NCBI GenBank assembly: GCA_024811115.1
Contig: JAKOGH010000390.1
Span: 169,247 to 233,246 of the forward strand
Source of the DNA: Terana coerulea
Lineage: Eukaryota; Basidiomycota; Agaricomycetes; Polyporales; Phanerochaetaceae
Length of the DNA: 64,000 nt
Direction of reading: 5' to 3'
Shown: positions 13,732 to 24,984 of the stretch, in pieces
Position numbering within the stretch: the first letter of the stretch is position 1
How the letters are laid out: each line of letters starts with the position of its first letter
The notes under the pieces: model-generated
Seen by the model: only the letters and a program-made list of their open reading frames with translations
The model's database searches: none
What the model was told of the DNA's origin: nothing
Made by a program: the position numbers and the translations under genes

Positions 13732-15911
13732 ATGCTGCTCTACACCCTCCTATCTAAGCTACCGTATACCCTGCTAATCACTTCCTTGACCCTCGCGGTC
13801 AGCGCATTACCGGTCGAGTCTCAGGCCACAGAGCTTACCGTGCTCAACCCATCCAACTTCAAGGACACAATCAAGGACGGAGTATGGTGTGTACCCACGC
13901 ATTGCTGCATGACGTGTAGTCATCCAACAAACGTCCTTCCTGGCAGGTTCATTGAGCACTTCTCGCCGTATTGCGGCCACTGCCGCCGCTTCGCGCCTAC
14001 ATGGACGCAGCTCGTGGAGGAGACCCAAAAGCAAGCCGAACCCGGCATACAGCTCGCACAAGTGAACTGTGCTGTTGATGGCGGTATGTCTCGCTCCTGT
14101 CTCGTGTTGTCTGCGGCCGCTCATCCCTCAAGAGACCTGTGCAGAGAGAACAAAGTCTCGGGCTATCCCCAGATGAATCTCTACGAAGACGGCAAGTTCG
14201 TCGAGACTTTCACTAAACCAAGAGACCTCGAGATCCTCCAAGAATACATCTCCTCGCATGCACGCCGAAAGGCACCTCCAGCGATACCACCGCCCTCCGA
14301 CGAAGTGGTAGTAGCCAAGTCCGAAACACCCATCCACCACGAAGTCTACAACCCCTCAGGAACCCTACTCACACTTGATGACAAGACCTTTGACGACGTC
14401 ATTGGCAAGGGCCACGTCTTCGTGAAGTATTTCGCACCCTGGTACGTCTGCAGCGCTCCGCCCAGTAACTGCGCGCACAGGCTCACACGAGCACAGGTGC
14501 GGTCACTGCAAGAAACTCGCGCCTATATGGACGCAGCTGGCGACTCAGATGAAGGGGAAGGTCAACGTCGCGGAAGTCGACTGCGAGGCGCACGGCGCGA
14601 TCTGCAGGAAGGAGGGCGTCACAGGCTACCCAATGCTGTTCTACTACGGCGAGAATGGTGGCGGCAAGACCGAGTACACCGGCGGGCGCAAGCTGGAGCA
14701 GCTTAAAACATTCGCAGAGAAGGTGTCCGGGCCGTGAGTCGTTCGTGATGGTCAGTGCGCTCTGACTTGACTAAATGCGCTCATTATACATAGGGCCGTG
14801 CAGGAATTGCAGCCCGAAAATTTGGAAATCGAAGTCACCGCCCACCCTGTTCTCTTCCTCCTACTCCATCCTGCGTCTGACACCAAGTCCTACGTGAGTA
14901 CACTGACACTTGCGCATGGCAGGCATGTACTCACTCGTTGCAGCACGCAACCGTCGAAGCATCCCACGGTCTCTTCGGATCGCCGCCCGTCTACACGTCC
15001 TCGTCGCCTTCTCTGTTTGCCCACTATCACATGGACCCAACGAAAGCAGTCGTACTTGCTCTGAAGGACCACGATTCCACCGCACCAGCCGCCTGGACAC
15101 CCTTAGAAGCCTTCAGCGGCACGTCCGATACGCTAGGCAAATGGGTACGCCCCCGCCCCCCTCATGTCTCACTATATTCGCACTCTGACCTCTTCCTTTC
15201 TCGTGCCTAGCTCATCCGCAACCGCCTGCCCACCTACCTCGAGCTCGACGCGGACTCCTTCCAGGAGGTCATGAACGCGCCGCACAAGCCGCTCGTCGTG
15301 CTCGCGACGGGCACGAAGGCCGCGCTGCCCGACGTCGCGCGCAACCTGAAGGCCGTCGCGCAGCAGTGGAAGGACAGCAAGCGCCCCGGTGACGTCGTCC
15401 TCGCGTGGATGGATGCGGAGCGGTGGGCGAGCTGGCTGAAGAGCATGTATGGCATCGCGGCGGACGCGGGGCCGCGGGTCGTGATTGCAGACCATTCAGT
15501 GAGTCGCGTCTCATCTGTAATACCAGCAGAGGCTGATGAGGCGTAGCGACTGGTGTACTACGACAAAGACCAATACGGCGGCGAGATACAGTTGACGTAT
15601 CCCAGCATCTCGTCGGCTATTCAGGGTGCTCTCGCAAAGACGATAGCGTACAAGCATTCTGAAAATATCGTAGAGCGACTCGCTCGGGTACGTCCTCGCC
15701 CTGTCTTCGTTCTTGTCGTCGCACTCATCTCCTCGCGCAGTACATCAACCACCAGCTCGTCAGCGTGGAGACCTTCGTCTCCGCCCACCCATGGGGGATC
15801 ACGTTCTTCGTCATCGCAGCCGTCGTGGCTGTCGCCCTCATCATCAAGCGTATCCTGGCCGACGATGCGGCGCAGATGGACGACTACTCGCGGAAGGCCC
15901 GTCTCGATTAG
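13732..15911 (+). CDS. membrane-anchored protein disulfide isomerase-like protein
   Basis: Predicted ER oxidoreductase of the PDI/TMX group. The ATG at 13,732 starts a hydrophobic signal peptide (residues ~1-30, ending near SALPVES). Two thioredoxin domains follow, with active sites in HFSPYCGHCRRF and FAPWCGHCKKLAP, each with a cis-proline region (SGYPQ, TGYPM). Two redox-inactive thioredoxin-like regions come next, then a single membrane helix near the C-terminus (ITFFVIAAVVAVALIIK) and a short cytosolic tail. There is no KDEL-type retention signal, consistent with membrane anchoring. At least seven introns have matching phases, for example inside TG|G of the first tryptophan before FIEHF and just before CGHC in the second domain. 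Frame intact, roughly 580 residues. Closest in layout to TMX3-like or fungal Eps1-like proteins; not certain which. Confidence 0.88.
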
Positions 15912-16194
15912 GTATCCAGTTTAAATATATGAATTGAGCTGGGTGGGGCTCTCGTGGGGGGTTCGTGATGTATTATGTCCGTATTTATACACTACAATTA
16001 CTCTACATGAAGCACAAAGCGTGAGGGTCTCCGGCGCGGGGCACCAAATATCCCAGGATGCGTAAGATAGCGTGAACGTAGACGTGGAGCGTAAGGTAGA
16101 CATGGCCAGCAGATAACGTAACGACAGCAAAGCAATGGGCACAGCGAAAGCGCTCCGGAAGCGCACGGCGGATCGACGAAGAGGGTTTCTTTTT
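15912..16194. other. PDI-PPR convergent intergenic region
   Basis: Short 3'-to-3' spacer holding both 3' UTRs. No gene supported. Confidence 0.35.
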
Positions 16195-19100
16195 TCATGG
16201 AGGTGGAGGGGCTTCAGGGCTGGACGGCGCGGAGGCCTCCGAGCCTCTGCCCCAGGGTGAGACCGCGTCGTCGAGCATGATGCCGCTGATGCGGTTGTAG
16301 ACGGCGGGCGGGAACCGTCGTGCTTGTACGCGCTCGAGGAGAGCGACCGCTTGGTCGCGGTTGCCGTGGCCAAGCTCGGCGCGGACCATGGTTTCCCATG
16401 TCGAAGGCTAAAGAAACAGATCAGAGAGCGATCACAAAGCGGTTGAGCGGAGAGACATACCTCGCGATACACGGTGGATCCGTTGCCGAAGCTTGGCGAC
16501 GGGGGCTCGACGCCTGGTCGCCGTGGGGGATATGGTTGCCCGGCGCAGCGACGCCCTCCGGCGGGTCCGCCAACGACTCGAACAGCGCGCGGGCCTGCTC
16601 GATGTTGCCGGCAGCCGCGTAGCCCTTGATGAGCATGTTCGCGATGTATGCCGTCAGGCGGATGCCGAGCGCAGGCATGCGCGCGGTGTACTCTGCGACG
16701 AGGTCCGGGCGGCGGAGCGTGACGAAGACGTTCATTAGCGCCTCGAAGACGACCTCGTCCGGGAGCGCCTGTCGAAACTTGGTCGTGCTGGGATGCGAGC
16801 GGATGGACTCGAAGATGGCGACAGCCTTGTCGAGGTCCTTGCACGCGCAGCCCCACGCGTTAATCAAGGCGGCCCAGTGAGAGCCTGTCACCGGAGTGCC
16901 GCTCTTCACCAGTTCCTCGAATGCGTGCTCCATGGCGTTGGTGTCAATAGGCTCGATAGTACCGAACGCATCAATGAGCAGCTAAAACAAGGGTTAGCTA
17001 TTGATACGGAGGGACCGAGTACTTTACATACCTTGTACGTGTGGCCGGTAGGGGCGACATTCACAGCGCGCAGCGCCTCATAGAAGTGCAGCACACGCGC
17101 ACGGTCGGGCTTTGTGTGTGTGTAGAGTTGCATCATGGTGTTGTACGGAGGCACACGAGGTTTGAAGTTACGCTGGCTGGTCATCTCCTCGAACAGGACC
17201 TCCGCAGACGCAGCGTCGCCGACCCGGCAGCACGCCGCGATGAGCGCGCCATAGGTGACGGACGTCGGCTTGATGTTGGCAGCCTTCATCTCCTGGAACA
17301 GCTGGAGTGCGTAGTCGGCCTTGCGCGCCTTCGCGAGCTTCGAGATGATCGTGTTGTAGAGGTAGATGTTGGGATGCACGCCGCGCGAAATCGCCTCTTG
17401 AAACAGGGCCATCGCGTTTGTGGTGTCGTCCGTCGTGCGGCTGACGTGCTGGATGAGCGCACCGTACGCGTCCGCGGACGGGCAACCGCCTGCTCCAGGA
17501 TACGCAAACGATGAATGTGAGCAGCGTCGATGTCTCCGCCGTGAGCGAGGGAGATGATCATCTGGTCCTCGACTTGGAACCAGCCGAGCGACTGCGCATC
17601 CGTGTCCTCCGCCATCGAAGCCAAGACCAACTGAGCTGCCGCATACAACCGGTGGACCTTGTCGAACGCACGCTCGCGGCCCAAGACGTTGATGAGACGG
17701 CCAAAGACCTCCATGCGCGGGTACAAGCCTATCTGCTCGCCGGCCTCGAAACGGGAGAACGCAATTTGTGGAGACAGGCCGGAGGAGACGTACGAGTACT
17801 CGTCGACGTAGCGGCTGTGGTGCTGGTCGATCCTGATGTTGGCTGTGGGGCGGTCTCCGGGAGCTGTACCGGCAAGACAGACGACTGCTGAGCAGGGATC
17901 TGCACACGCACGTCGCGCTGCTGCACCAGATCGGCGAGGAGCTGCGCATATGCAGGGCCCATTTGCTGAAGCCGGGTGTAGGCCTCCTGCAAGTCGTAGT
18001 TCGCAGTGATGGTCTGGCAGAGGCGACGCTTGAACTCCCTGGAGAATGCGCCGATGTCCACGTTTCTCTGGGCCATGTCGGAGAGCATCTGCAAAAGATC
18101 GACGTGCTGGACATCGCCCAAGGGCGCAAGCTCGAGCAGCTCCTCAGGGTTGAGGTCCCTGCCCTGCTCCATCATGTTGCACCGGGTTCGAACCAAGTAG
18201 TCCCAGTCCGCCAGCGAAAGCGCATCCTTGTCCGCGTCCTGCGCACGAGCGTACGGGTGGAAGTAATACCTGCCGAGACGGTGTCCTGCGTGCATCCCGG
18301 CGTGATCCCACAGTTTCGCAAGGCGCAAAGCGTGCTGGAGAGACCAGTCCGGGTACGCGCCAAACCACAACCTGCTGAAGGCGAAGGCGAAGGACCGGAG
18401 ACCCGACATACGCTCGACAATGATGGCATGAGACTCTGTGCTGGAAGTAGTCTCCGCTTCAGCGCAACCTTCCAGGATGGCCATGAAGAAGCGTTCGACT
18501 GCACCATATGCGAGGTCGAATTCGCCCAGATCCGTACACAGCTTGGCGACCGCGAGGTAGGCGTTGCTGACCTCAGGCGAGAGCTGCCATTGAGCAGTGC
18601 GACCGTAGACCTCGAGTGCAGGGAAATGGGTGGCGATGATCTCCTTCAGAGCCTGGACGGTCGCCTCTCGAGCCTCAAGCGGCTGGGTGGAGAGGTGTAG
18701 GACATTCGCATGTACGATCACTGCGCGTTCCATGTGTACGATGTCATAGAGGCCCTCGCGGGTAGCAGTCTGCACAAGCCGATTGAGGTCGTCCAACCGT
18801 CCATTCACAGCTAGCGCGTCCAGAAGACTGCGCCATGCGCTAGGCAGCGGTTTCGTGGGGTGCGTAGACGACGATGTAGGGTTGGTAGCAGTAACAGACT
18901 CCTGGAGCAGCCTATCGAACCACGCCACGGCCGAGTCCAGGTCTCCAGTCCGCACAAAGCCCAAAATGATGCTCGCATATGTTGTTGGAGCGGGAGCGGG
19001 AATCTTGCCGAGATCGAAGTCCGTCGACGCCTCAGGGCCCAGCATCTGTTCCAATAGTAGGAGGGCCTCAGATGACTGGCCGTTGTCGATATAAGCCGTG

Positions 19101-20447
19101 ATCATTTCGTTCCACAGGCTGACATGCCGAGTTTGAACCTTGGGGGTACCGTCTTGGTCAACGCGGCTTTCATCTTCGTGGAGCACCCGACCAGAGGCAG
19201 CAGCCTCATTATACGCATCGAAGACTTCCCTCGCCGTCTTAGCGTCCCCGGACTTGCTGTAGGTCTGGATGAGGAAGTTGTATGCGACTGCAGGAGGTGT
19301 GAGGTGCTTCTGCTTCTCAAGGTGCGCGAAGACACGCAAGGCCGCGTCAACGTTTCCGTAATAACTGCAGGAGCGAAGGAGAGCGGCATATAGCCAGGCT
19401 GAGAACTTGTTCCGCGGGATAAGGCAGGCGGCCTGGAACAGGGTCAGCGCCGAAGGCAGATTGTTCTCAGCGCGCAAGAGGCGAATCTTCCGTTCATCGT
19501 TCTGGCGCTGGACGTCCCCGTAGTGCCCCATGAACGTCATACGCTTTGCGCGCGTCTGGATCTTCTCAATGGCTTGCACCACTTCCACGTCGCGCGCGGT
19601 AAGCGCGATAATGATAGTTTGGAAGGTGGACGCGTTGGGGACCACAGAGCGGGAGACCATATCATTGTAGAGCTCGAGGATGGGTTTAATGGGACTACCG
19701 GGTGGGCGCATCTGCTGGATCGTGGTGATGGCGGCATTGTACATGCTCGTGCTAAACGGACGAGACGACGACTTGAGCTTGCTCACTCGCTCGAGGAGCG
19801 CGTTGTAGTCGCCTATAGTCCGTGCGTCGCGAATTTCCGCCAAAAACTCCTCCTGCAGCGCCATATGCTCATCCGTCGCGGCGTCGGCCACGATATCTTT
19901 GGGCGACGGGTCCGCATCCTGAATCATCCGAGGCGCAACCTGCGGCGGCGTAGCAAACGCATGGCGGGACCGTATCTGCAGAGCCTGGAGGACGCCAATC
20001 TTTTTCTCCTGCGCGCTAAGCGTGAGGCTGCTGCTCCGGCGCGGCTTGACGCGAACGGTCGAAACGGTGGTGGACGAGGACGGAAGCGCAAGGTCCTCAG
20101 CGTCGTCGTGAAGTTCGGTAGTGGAGTTGTGAAGCAGAGACGGGTCCGCCTGCGTGACAGACCTGCTAAGGACCTGCACGAACACGTTTATTGCTGGTGT
20201 CAGCAATCACGAAATGAGTACGCACAGTGTAGTAGTGGCGGCTGCTGGCATTCTGCTTTGAGCCACCTGCGCCTGCGCCGTAGTTCCCCTTGCCCGAAGA
20301 CGACGAGTTAGGGCCATTGCGGTTGCCTACCGGCGTAGGGCTCGACTGGATGTGGAGGACATTACGGATGGTGTGACCGGTAGGGTTGACTGCCGCGACC
20401 GCACGCGAAGTATGGTGTAAGAGCGAGTTGGCTACCTTCGGTAGCAT
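16195..20447 (-). CDS. large pentatricopeptide-repeat protein, probably mitochondrial
   Basis: About 1,360 residues if reading-frame errors are smoothed. PPR proteins bind organellar RNA. The start at 20,447 gives an N-terminus (LPKVANSLLHHTSRAVAAV) like a mitochondrial presequence. Many PPR helices are visible: SMYNAAITTIQQM, AVAYNFLIQTYSKSGDAKTA, SLWNEMITAYIDNGQSSEAL, TYASIILGFVRTGDLDSAVA, AYGALIQHVSRTTDDT, YLYNTIISKLAKARKADYAL and YGALIAACCRVGDAASAE. A small first intron (about 20,169-20,222) and introns near 16,985-17,031 and 16,409-16,460 join in phase. The frame breaks three times, each fixed by one base in a G run on the + strand: 17,847-17,850, 17,480-17,482 and somewhere in 16,501-16,529. 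The stop is TGA at 16,195-16,197. It could be a Cya5/CIA84-like factor; that is a guess. Confidence 0.85.
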
Positions 20448-21605
20448 GTCGTGGGTCTTCTAGAGTCGAAGTAGCCCGTCGCTGAGCAGCATGCGGACTG
20501 TGCAGGATGGGAGGGAAAAGGTTGGGTGGGGAAAATGCGAGCAGTCACTTTCCTTAAACGGATGTATGCGTATGCAGCCCGCCTCTCGGCGCGTTTCGGA
20601 CTCCGCGCAGACACACTGATTGGCTTAGTGGCTCCCATCAAAACTTATGCGCCCTCGATAGACGCCACCTAGTCTCGCTCCCATCCGCACTGAACTCCGA
20701 AAGCACAAGACTTTCGGCCAGTGAGTCGGACCTCTACAACATGATGTTCACTGCATTACCGCACATAGACTCTTTGATCTCCGCAAGGCACATCCCGTAG
20801 AGCCAACGTTGCAGGCACGACTGGGAACGAGACTGGACGCCACCCAGGTCCCACTGGCAATCCTGGCTTTGAGCAACTTCGCGGAGCTATGAATCTTTCA
20901 CTGGTACTGTGCACCAAGTCACTATCACAATAGACGTGGATATCGACATGAACCGGTAAGGCCCACCTGAACCTGACGCTCGGATGCGCTAACATACTTT
21001 TCAGAGGGCCGATTATTCTCGCAAGTTGTCGGCGTCATTACTTCGCTTCTGACTGACCGACTCAATCCGTACATGACTGCAGACGATTGACGAGGCAGAG
21101 GTCAGTAGACTCTTTTGTAGATTATAACAGATTGTGACGTTGCTATGTTTGCAGTACTTGCTGGATCAATTGGTAAGTGCACCAGGCGAGTCACCCAGCT
21201 TATCGACGGTACCGACGACTACGGACTGAACAGCCTCCTCCTTCCTCGGACGAAGATCCTATGGCGACAAAGCTGCGGAAGCGACTGCAAGATCTGTTCA
21301 CAGAGCTCAGGTCCGGAGCTGAAGGCACGGCCAAATCCGCCTGAGCAGCGACATAGACGAGCTATTGTCGCAGCCTCGATGGCATGCAAGTCATTGAAAT
21401 TTCCCATGTACCATAAGCCAATAGACCACCGAACGTATATCAATTTGCGCTACATCATTTGTAGTTTGACGGCAAGTTCTGTGCTTGAATATCCGTGGAA
21501 CGGGGATTCAGAGCCCACCCATACTCGTACCCATGGTAAATTCCTAAAACTAATGGACGTGTTCCTTCACCACGCACCCCTCGCATTTTTACCCAGCTCT
21601 TAGCC
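20448..21605. other. intergenic region with no supported gene
   Basis: About 1.2 kb. Both strands carry only short open frames. A GT..AG pair near 20,957-21,004 could mark a decayed exon junction on the + strand, but I recognise no protein family. The first 150 bases hold the PPR gene promoter. Confidence 0.35.
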
Positions 21606-22343
21606 GCGCCATATCAGCTAAAGGAACCAAATTGGCTTGACAACACCGCGCATGTCAGCTCCACTGTCCAGTACGTGTACAGCCAGCTTCTTGCGTAGGC
21701 AGCTACTTACAGTATTCACGAACCTTTGAAGGCATTGTGACCCTAAGCTGTGATTGTCAACATGCCATACCTTTGCTACGGTCTGGCGATCTTTATGCAT
21801 ATCACTATTCGCTCCTCCTAATCCTGCATCACCTCCTTGGCCGACCCCGGCGCTATCATCATTGACCTCGCCATGTATGTTTCCAGGGGTCATGTGACCG
21901 GCCTCAAGTACGCCCCAGCGGTCCTCGAGCGAGCACGCACTCACGCGTCGACCGCAACGTCAAGAACGTCGATTTCGTGACGGATGACGCCCTCGCCCTG
22001 CCCTTCCCGGACAACTCATTCGACGTGACACACGCGCGCCAGGTCCTCCAGCACATCGGGGACCCCGTCCTGGCCTCAAAGCGTCGCGGCGCGTCACGAA
22101 GCCTGGCGGCGTTGCCGCCTCGCGCGAGGGCGACTTCGCCGCGTTCACGTGGTTCCCAGAGCTCCCCTTCTGGGGAGGACTGTGGGCGGATCGCATCGTC
22201 AAGTCTGACTTCGCGAAGGGCGCGCAGAAGCAAGGCTCTACGATGGCGGATCTCGAGCGCCTGTCGCAGGCTGGAGGGACTGGGCGGCGGCGTAGGACGG
22301 AAGGTTTGCGATTCTTGACGGCAAAACGGTCTATCGCGTGTGA
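21606..22343 (+). pseudogene. broken SAM-dependent methyltransferase (class I)
   Basis: Fragments of one class I methyltransferase appear in order but in different frames: an N-terminal KEPNWLDNTAHVSSTVQ, a remnant of the SAM-binding loop (DPGAIIIDLA), VTGLKYAPAVLERARTHA, NVKNVDFVTDDALALPFPDN, FDVTHARQVLQHIGDPVLA, then RRVTKPGGVAASREGDF, FTWFPELPFWGGLWADRIV and KSDFAKGAQKQG. The end reads FAILDGKTVYRV in yet another frame, before TGA at 22,341. At least three one-base shifts and an in-frame TAG near 22,291 would be needed to explain it. The G-rich SAM loop is also degraded. Compared with the one- or two-base breaks in housekeeping neighbours, this looks like real decay, though assembly errors may contribute. 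Confidence 0.7.
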
Positions 22344-23025
22344 GACCACTCGCTCGCTGCTGCGGAGCGCTTGCTTGTGAGTTCTTGGTCGCATTTGCAA
22401 GCTAAGCTTCTGATGATGCATGGCAAATTCACAGATCTGTGGCATGGTGCGCTGGTTACCAGTACTGCTGACAGGAGGTCTCGGCTGCAATTGACAATGA
22501 CAGGTAGTGAAGTAAGTCTCCATGTATACTACGGCGGGGCCCGCAGTATAAGAAGTCCCTTCACCAAAATCAGTCTGCACGCGACGCACAAGGAAGTGAC
22601 ACTGCCTGGTGCGTCTTCTCGGCTCATAGATCAGAATCTAGCGAATCGTGCTTAGCCTATAACTGAAGGAATACGCAGCTGAGTGCACCCTGCACCTCCC
22701 ACTTCCACCTCCACCATACTCCGAGTCGTCATGAAACAGTCCGTGTACCTCGGCAGCCATATGCGTTCTCATTGTCAAAGAGTTAGAGAGAAGCCCTGGG
22801 GTGCTAAGGGGCCGATCACAGAAAACATCCACGTCTGGTTGTCGGATGTCACACATGTTTACCCAGTGCGCAGTTCCTCGTGGCATGTGGCCGGAACTCA
22901 CCCTGAAGCTGGTGGATATGAATATCAAGCAGATGATAGTTCAATACCGCTGGTAAGCATGCGTGTTCAGTGAACTTCAGCAACAGTTTCGTAGAGATTG
23001 CTGATTGGTGCTTTAGCTAGCCGCG
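22344..23025. other. region upstream of the ISG12-like gene
   Basis: No gene firmly supported. A short ATG-led stretch at 22,885-22,955 followed by GTAAGC could be a first exon of the downstream ISG12-like gene (it reads MWPELTLKLVDMNIKQMIVQ), but phases to later exons cannot be verified. Confidence 0.3.
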
Positions 23026-23713
23026 ATGGTGCAGCCGTGGTTAATTCTGAAAATATAGACCAGCTGCTGCTCAATCTCTTCGCGGGAAGCGGCCCTCTGG
23101 ATGGAAAAACTTTGCATCCACTCTTCGTATCGCTCACAAGCAAATTGCCTCCGCTGCAGTGAGCCCCGCTACTCACAACAGATTATCGACACAGTTGCGG
23201 CACCTGCAGGGACGACCGTTGAGCAGATATTAAGTAAGTGCCGTATCGGCACTTGCACATATGCTGTGTAGTTGTTCTCACTCTGGCTGCTTAGTCGCGA
23301 TCAGTCCGTGAAGGACAAAGCAGACCAATTCAGAGACGACAACCCACAGCTCGCGGCAGCCGGCGGTATTGCATTGATGGTTGGAGGCGCAATCGTCATT
23401 GTCCCGGCCGTGGAAGCAGCGCTGCTCCTCGCTGCTGGGTTTGGCCCTCTTGGACCCGTTGCGGGTGGGTGGATCTTGCAGCTGTTCGAATCTCCGTCAC
23501 TAACATCCAGCACCAACTCGTGTATCAGGTACCTTGGCTCCGTGGATCCAATCTGTGTTCTGGGGAGCACGCACTGGAGGCATTTTCTCCGCCTTGCAAG
23601 CCGCAGGCATGGCAATTGTCGCGCCGTCTGCCGTTGCGACCACGTTTGCGGGCGCTGCTTTAAGGGTGGGAAGATACTTTGCTTTCGGTGGACGACGAAA
23701 CCCCGGTGTCTAA
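23026..23713 (+). CDS. ISG12/IFI6-like small hydrophobic protein, copy A
   Basis: The animal family (IFI6/IFI27) comprises small membrane proteins of mitochondria or ER; fungal members are of unknown function. The confident part is two exons: VKDKADQFRDDNPQLAAAGG, then the glycine-rich hydrophobic stretch MVGGAIVIVPAVEAALLLAA and FGPLGPVAG, then after an intron (about 23,465-23,530) TLAPWIQSVFWGARTGGIFS, ALQAAGMAIVAPSAVATTFA and a short tail ending at TAA 23,711. The WIQSVFWGA block and FGPLGPVAG match the ISG12 domain. An upstream exon encodes NIDQLLLNLFAGSGPLDGKT and another VAAPAGTTVEQIL, but their phases do not fit perfectly, so the true start is unknown and coordinates are approximate. 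Confidence 0.7.
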
Positions 23714-24165
23714 TCTGTTTCAATGTGGTAGCTGCAGTCTCCAGAGTTGCTGTTAGGGTGTCCTTAGAAAATCACATGCGACGACAAACTTACTTCGCTA
23801 GCTTACGCAAGACTCTTACTCTCCACCCCTTCGCTCCATGTATGTGTTTTCGTTGACCGAGATAAAAATGCGAGCAATATTTGGGCTTGTCAAATCAGCT
23901 TGAGCAAACAAAATGCATGGGTGTGTATTGGGCACAAGGCTGCTACATAAGAGGCGGACCCTGACTCGACATCAGCCATGAAATACTTGTTTCAGGCTGG
24001 TTCTCACCTTATATATATTGTTAACTACTTGGTACGTCTGTTCGGCTCCCCTACCCAAACTTAAAGTCTCCCCCCGAAGTACATGGCCGCCCCATGAGGG
24101 CCGTCAGCGTGCCCTGTCTTCCGCCTATCACCTCCGGTCTAGCAACCCTGCTCAACGTCGCCAAA
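23714..24165. other. spacer between the two ISG12-like genes
   Basis: About 450 bases with no supported coding sequence. It should contain the 3' UTR of copy A and the promoter of copy B. Confidence 0.3.
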
Positions 24166-24846
24166 ATGCTCCGTCCATTTGCACCGCTAGCACGACACCT
24201 AAAGCAGGGACTTCGGCGTGGAGGTGAGCCAGCTATGCGCATCGCGCAGCGTTCTCACCGTTGAGGCCGACGACCTGACCTCCCTCTCGCAGTTAGTACA
24301 TTGTGCGGGTTCATCAGAACGTGCAGCGAATACGCCGCGACCGCCCTGTCCTGCACTTTGAGGCAAATAGAAGGCAAGCGACAATACCCAGTCGTTATCA
24401 TGAGAAGCCATAAGACTTACGATGCACAATCTCAGAGGCACTGCGCTATGCCCGAGAACAGGCACGCCAGAACCCGAGGCTCGTGATGTTGACGGGCATT
24501 GCGCTAATAGGCGTAGGGGTAGCAATACTCATCCCAGCCGTCAAAGCGGGCATCTTAGGAGCCGTTGGTTTGGCCTGCTCGGCCCTGTCGCAGGTGAGTA
24601 TCTCCTGCTCATTCACTGGTTAGGGAGTTACATGCCGATATATGCGACAATATAGGCTCGTTTGCCGTATGGATCCAGTCGATGTTCTACGGCGCAAAAA
24701 CATGTGGTTTGTTTGCGGTCCTACAGTCTGCGGGAATGAAAGCTGCGGGCGCCGGCCCAGCCGTAATCATCACAGGCATCGCGTGCGTGACGCTCGGCGT
24801 ATACCTGCTCTATTTGGGCTCTCGATACGACTCTACGAAGGATTAG
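24166..24846 (+). CDS. ISG12/IFI6-like small hydrophobic protein, copy B
   Basis: Paralogue of the gene just upstream, same strand. The clear part begins near 24,436: EALRYAREQARQNPRLVMLT, then the hydrophobic GIALIGVGVAILIPAVKAG, then after an intron (24,594-24,656) SFAVWIQSMFYGAKTCGLFA, VLQSAGMKAAGAGPAV and a C-terminal hydrophobic segment TGIACVTLGVYLLYLGSRYD before TAG at 24,844. To read GLGLLGPVAG across the exon end, one more G is needed at 24,572-24,573; with it the intron phase also fits. A possible first exon with ATG at 24,166 encodes a basic, amphipathic MLRPFAPLARHLKQGLRRG, which would suit a mitochondrial signal, but its link to the core is unproven. Confidence 0.65.
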
Positions 24847-24984
24847 AAGGAAGCTGGAGCGGGTAGTCTTCAGTTGTTGCCGCGTGATTCACTGAAGGCA
24901 TCAGTTCTCTTAGGCAGCCCACCATGTTGTTAGCAAAGGCTATGGTATTAAATGATTGTACAATGCCACCGTCTGTCTTCTGTG

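Noticed and set aside
16906..18129. A 407-codon minus-strand frame as a separate gene
   Set aside because: Its first half is out of frame with clear PPR repeats and reads as low-complexity nonsense; its second half is the continuation of the PPR gene after one-base breaks.
20700..21600. Possible gene between the PPR gene and the methyltransferase remnant
   Set aside because: Only short open frames, one weak intron-like pair, no recognisable protein.
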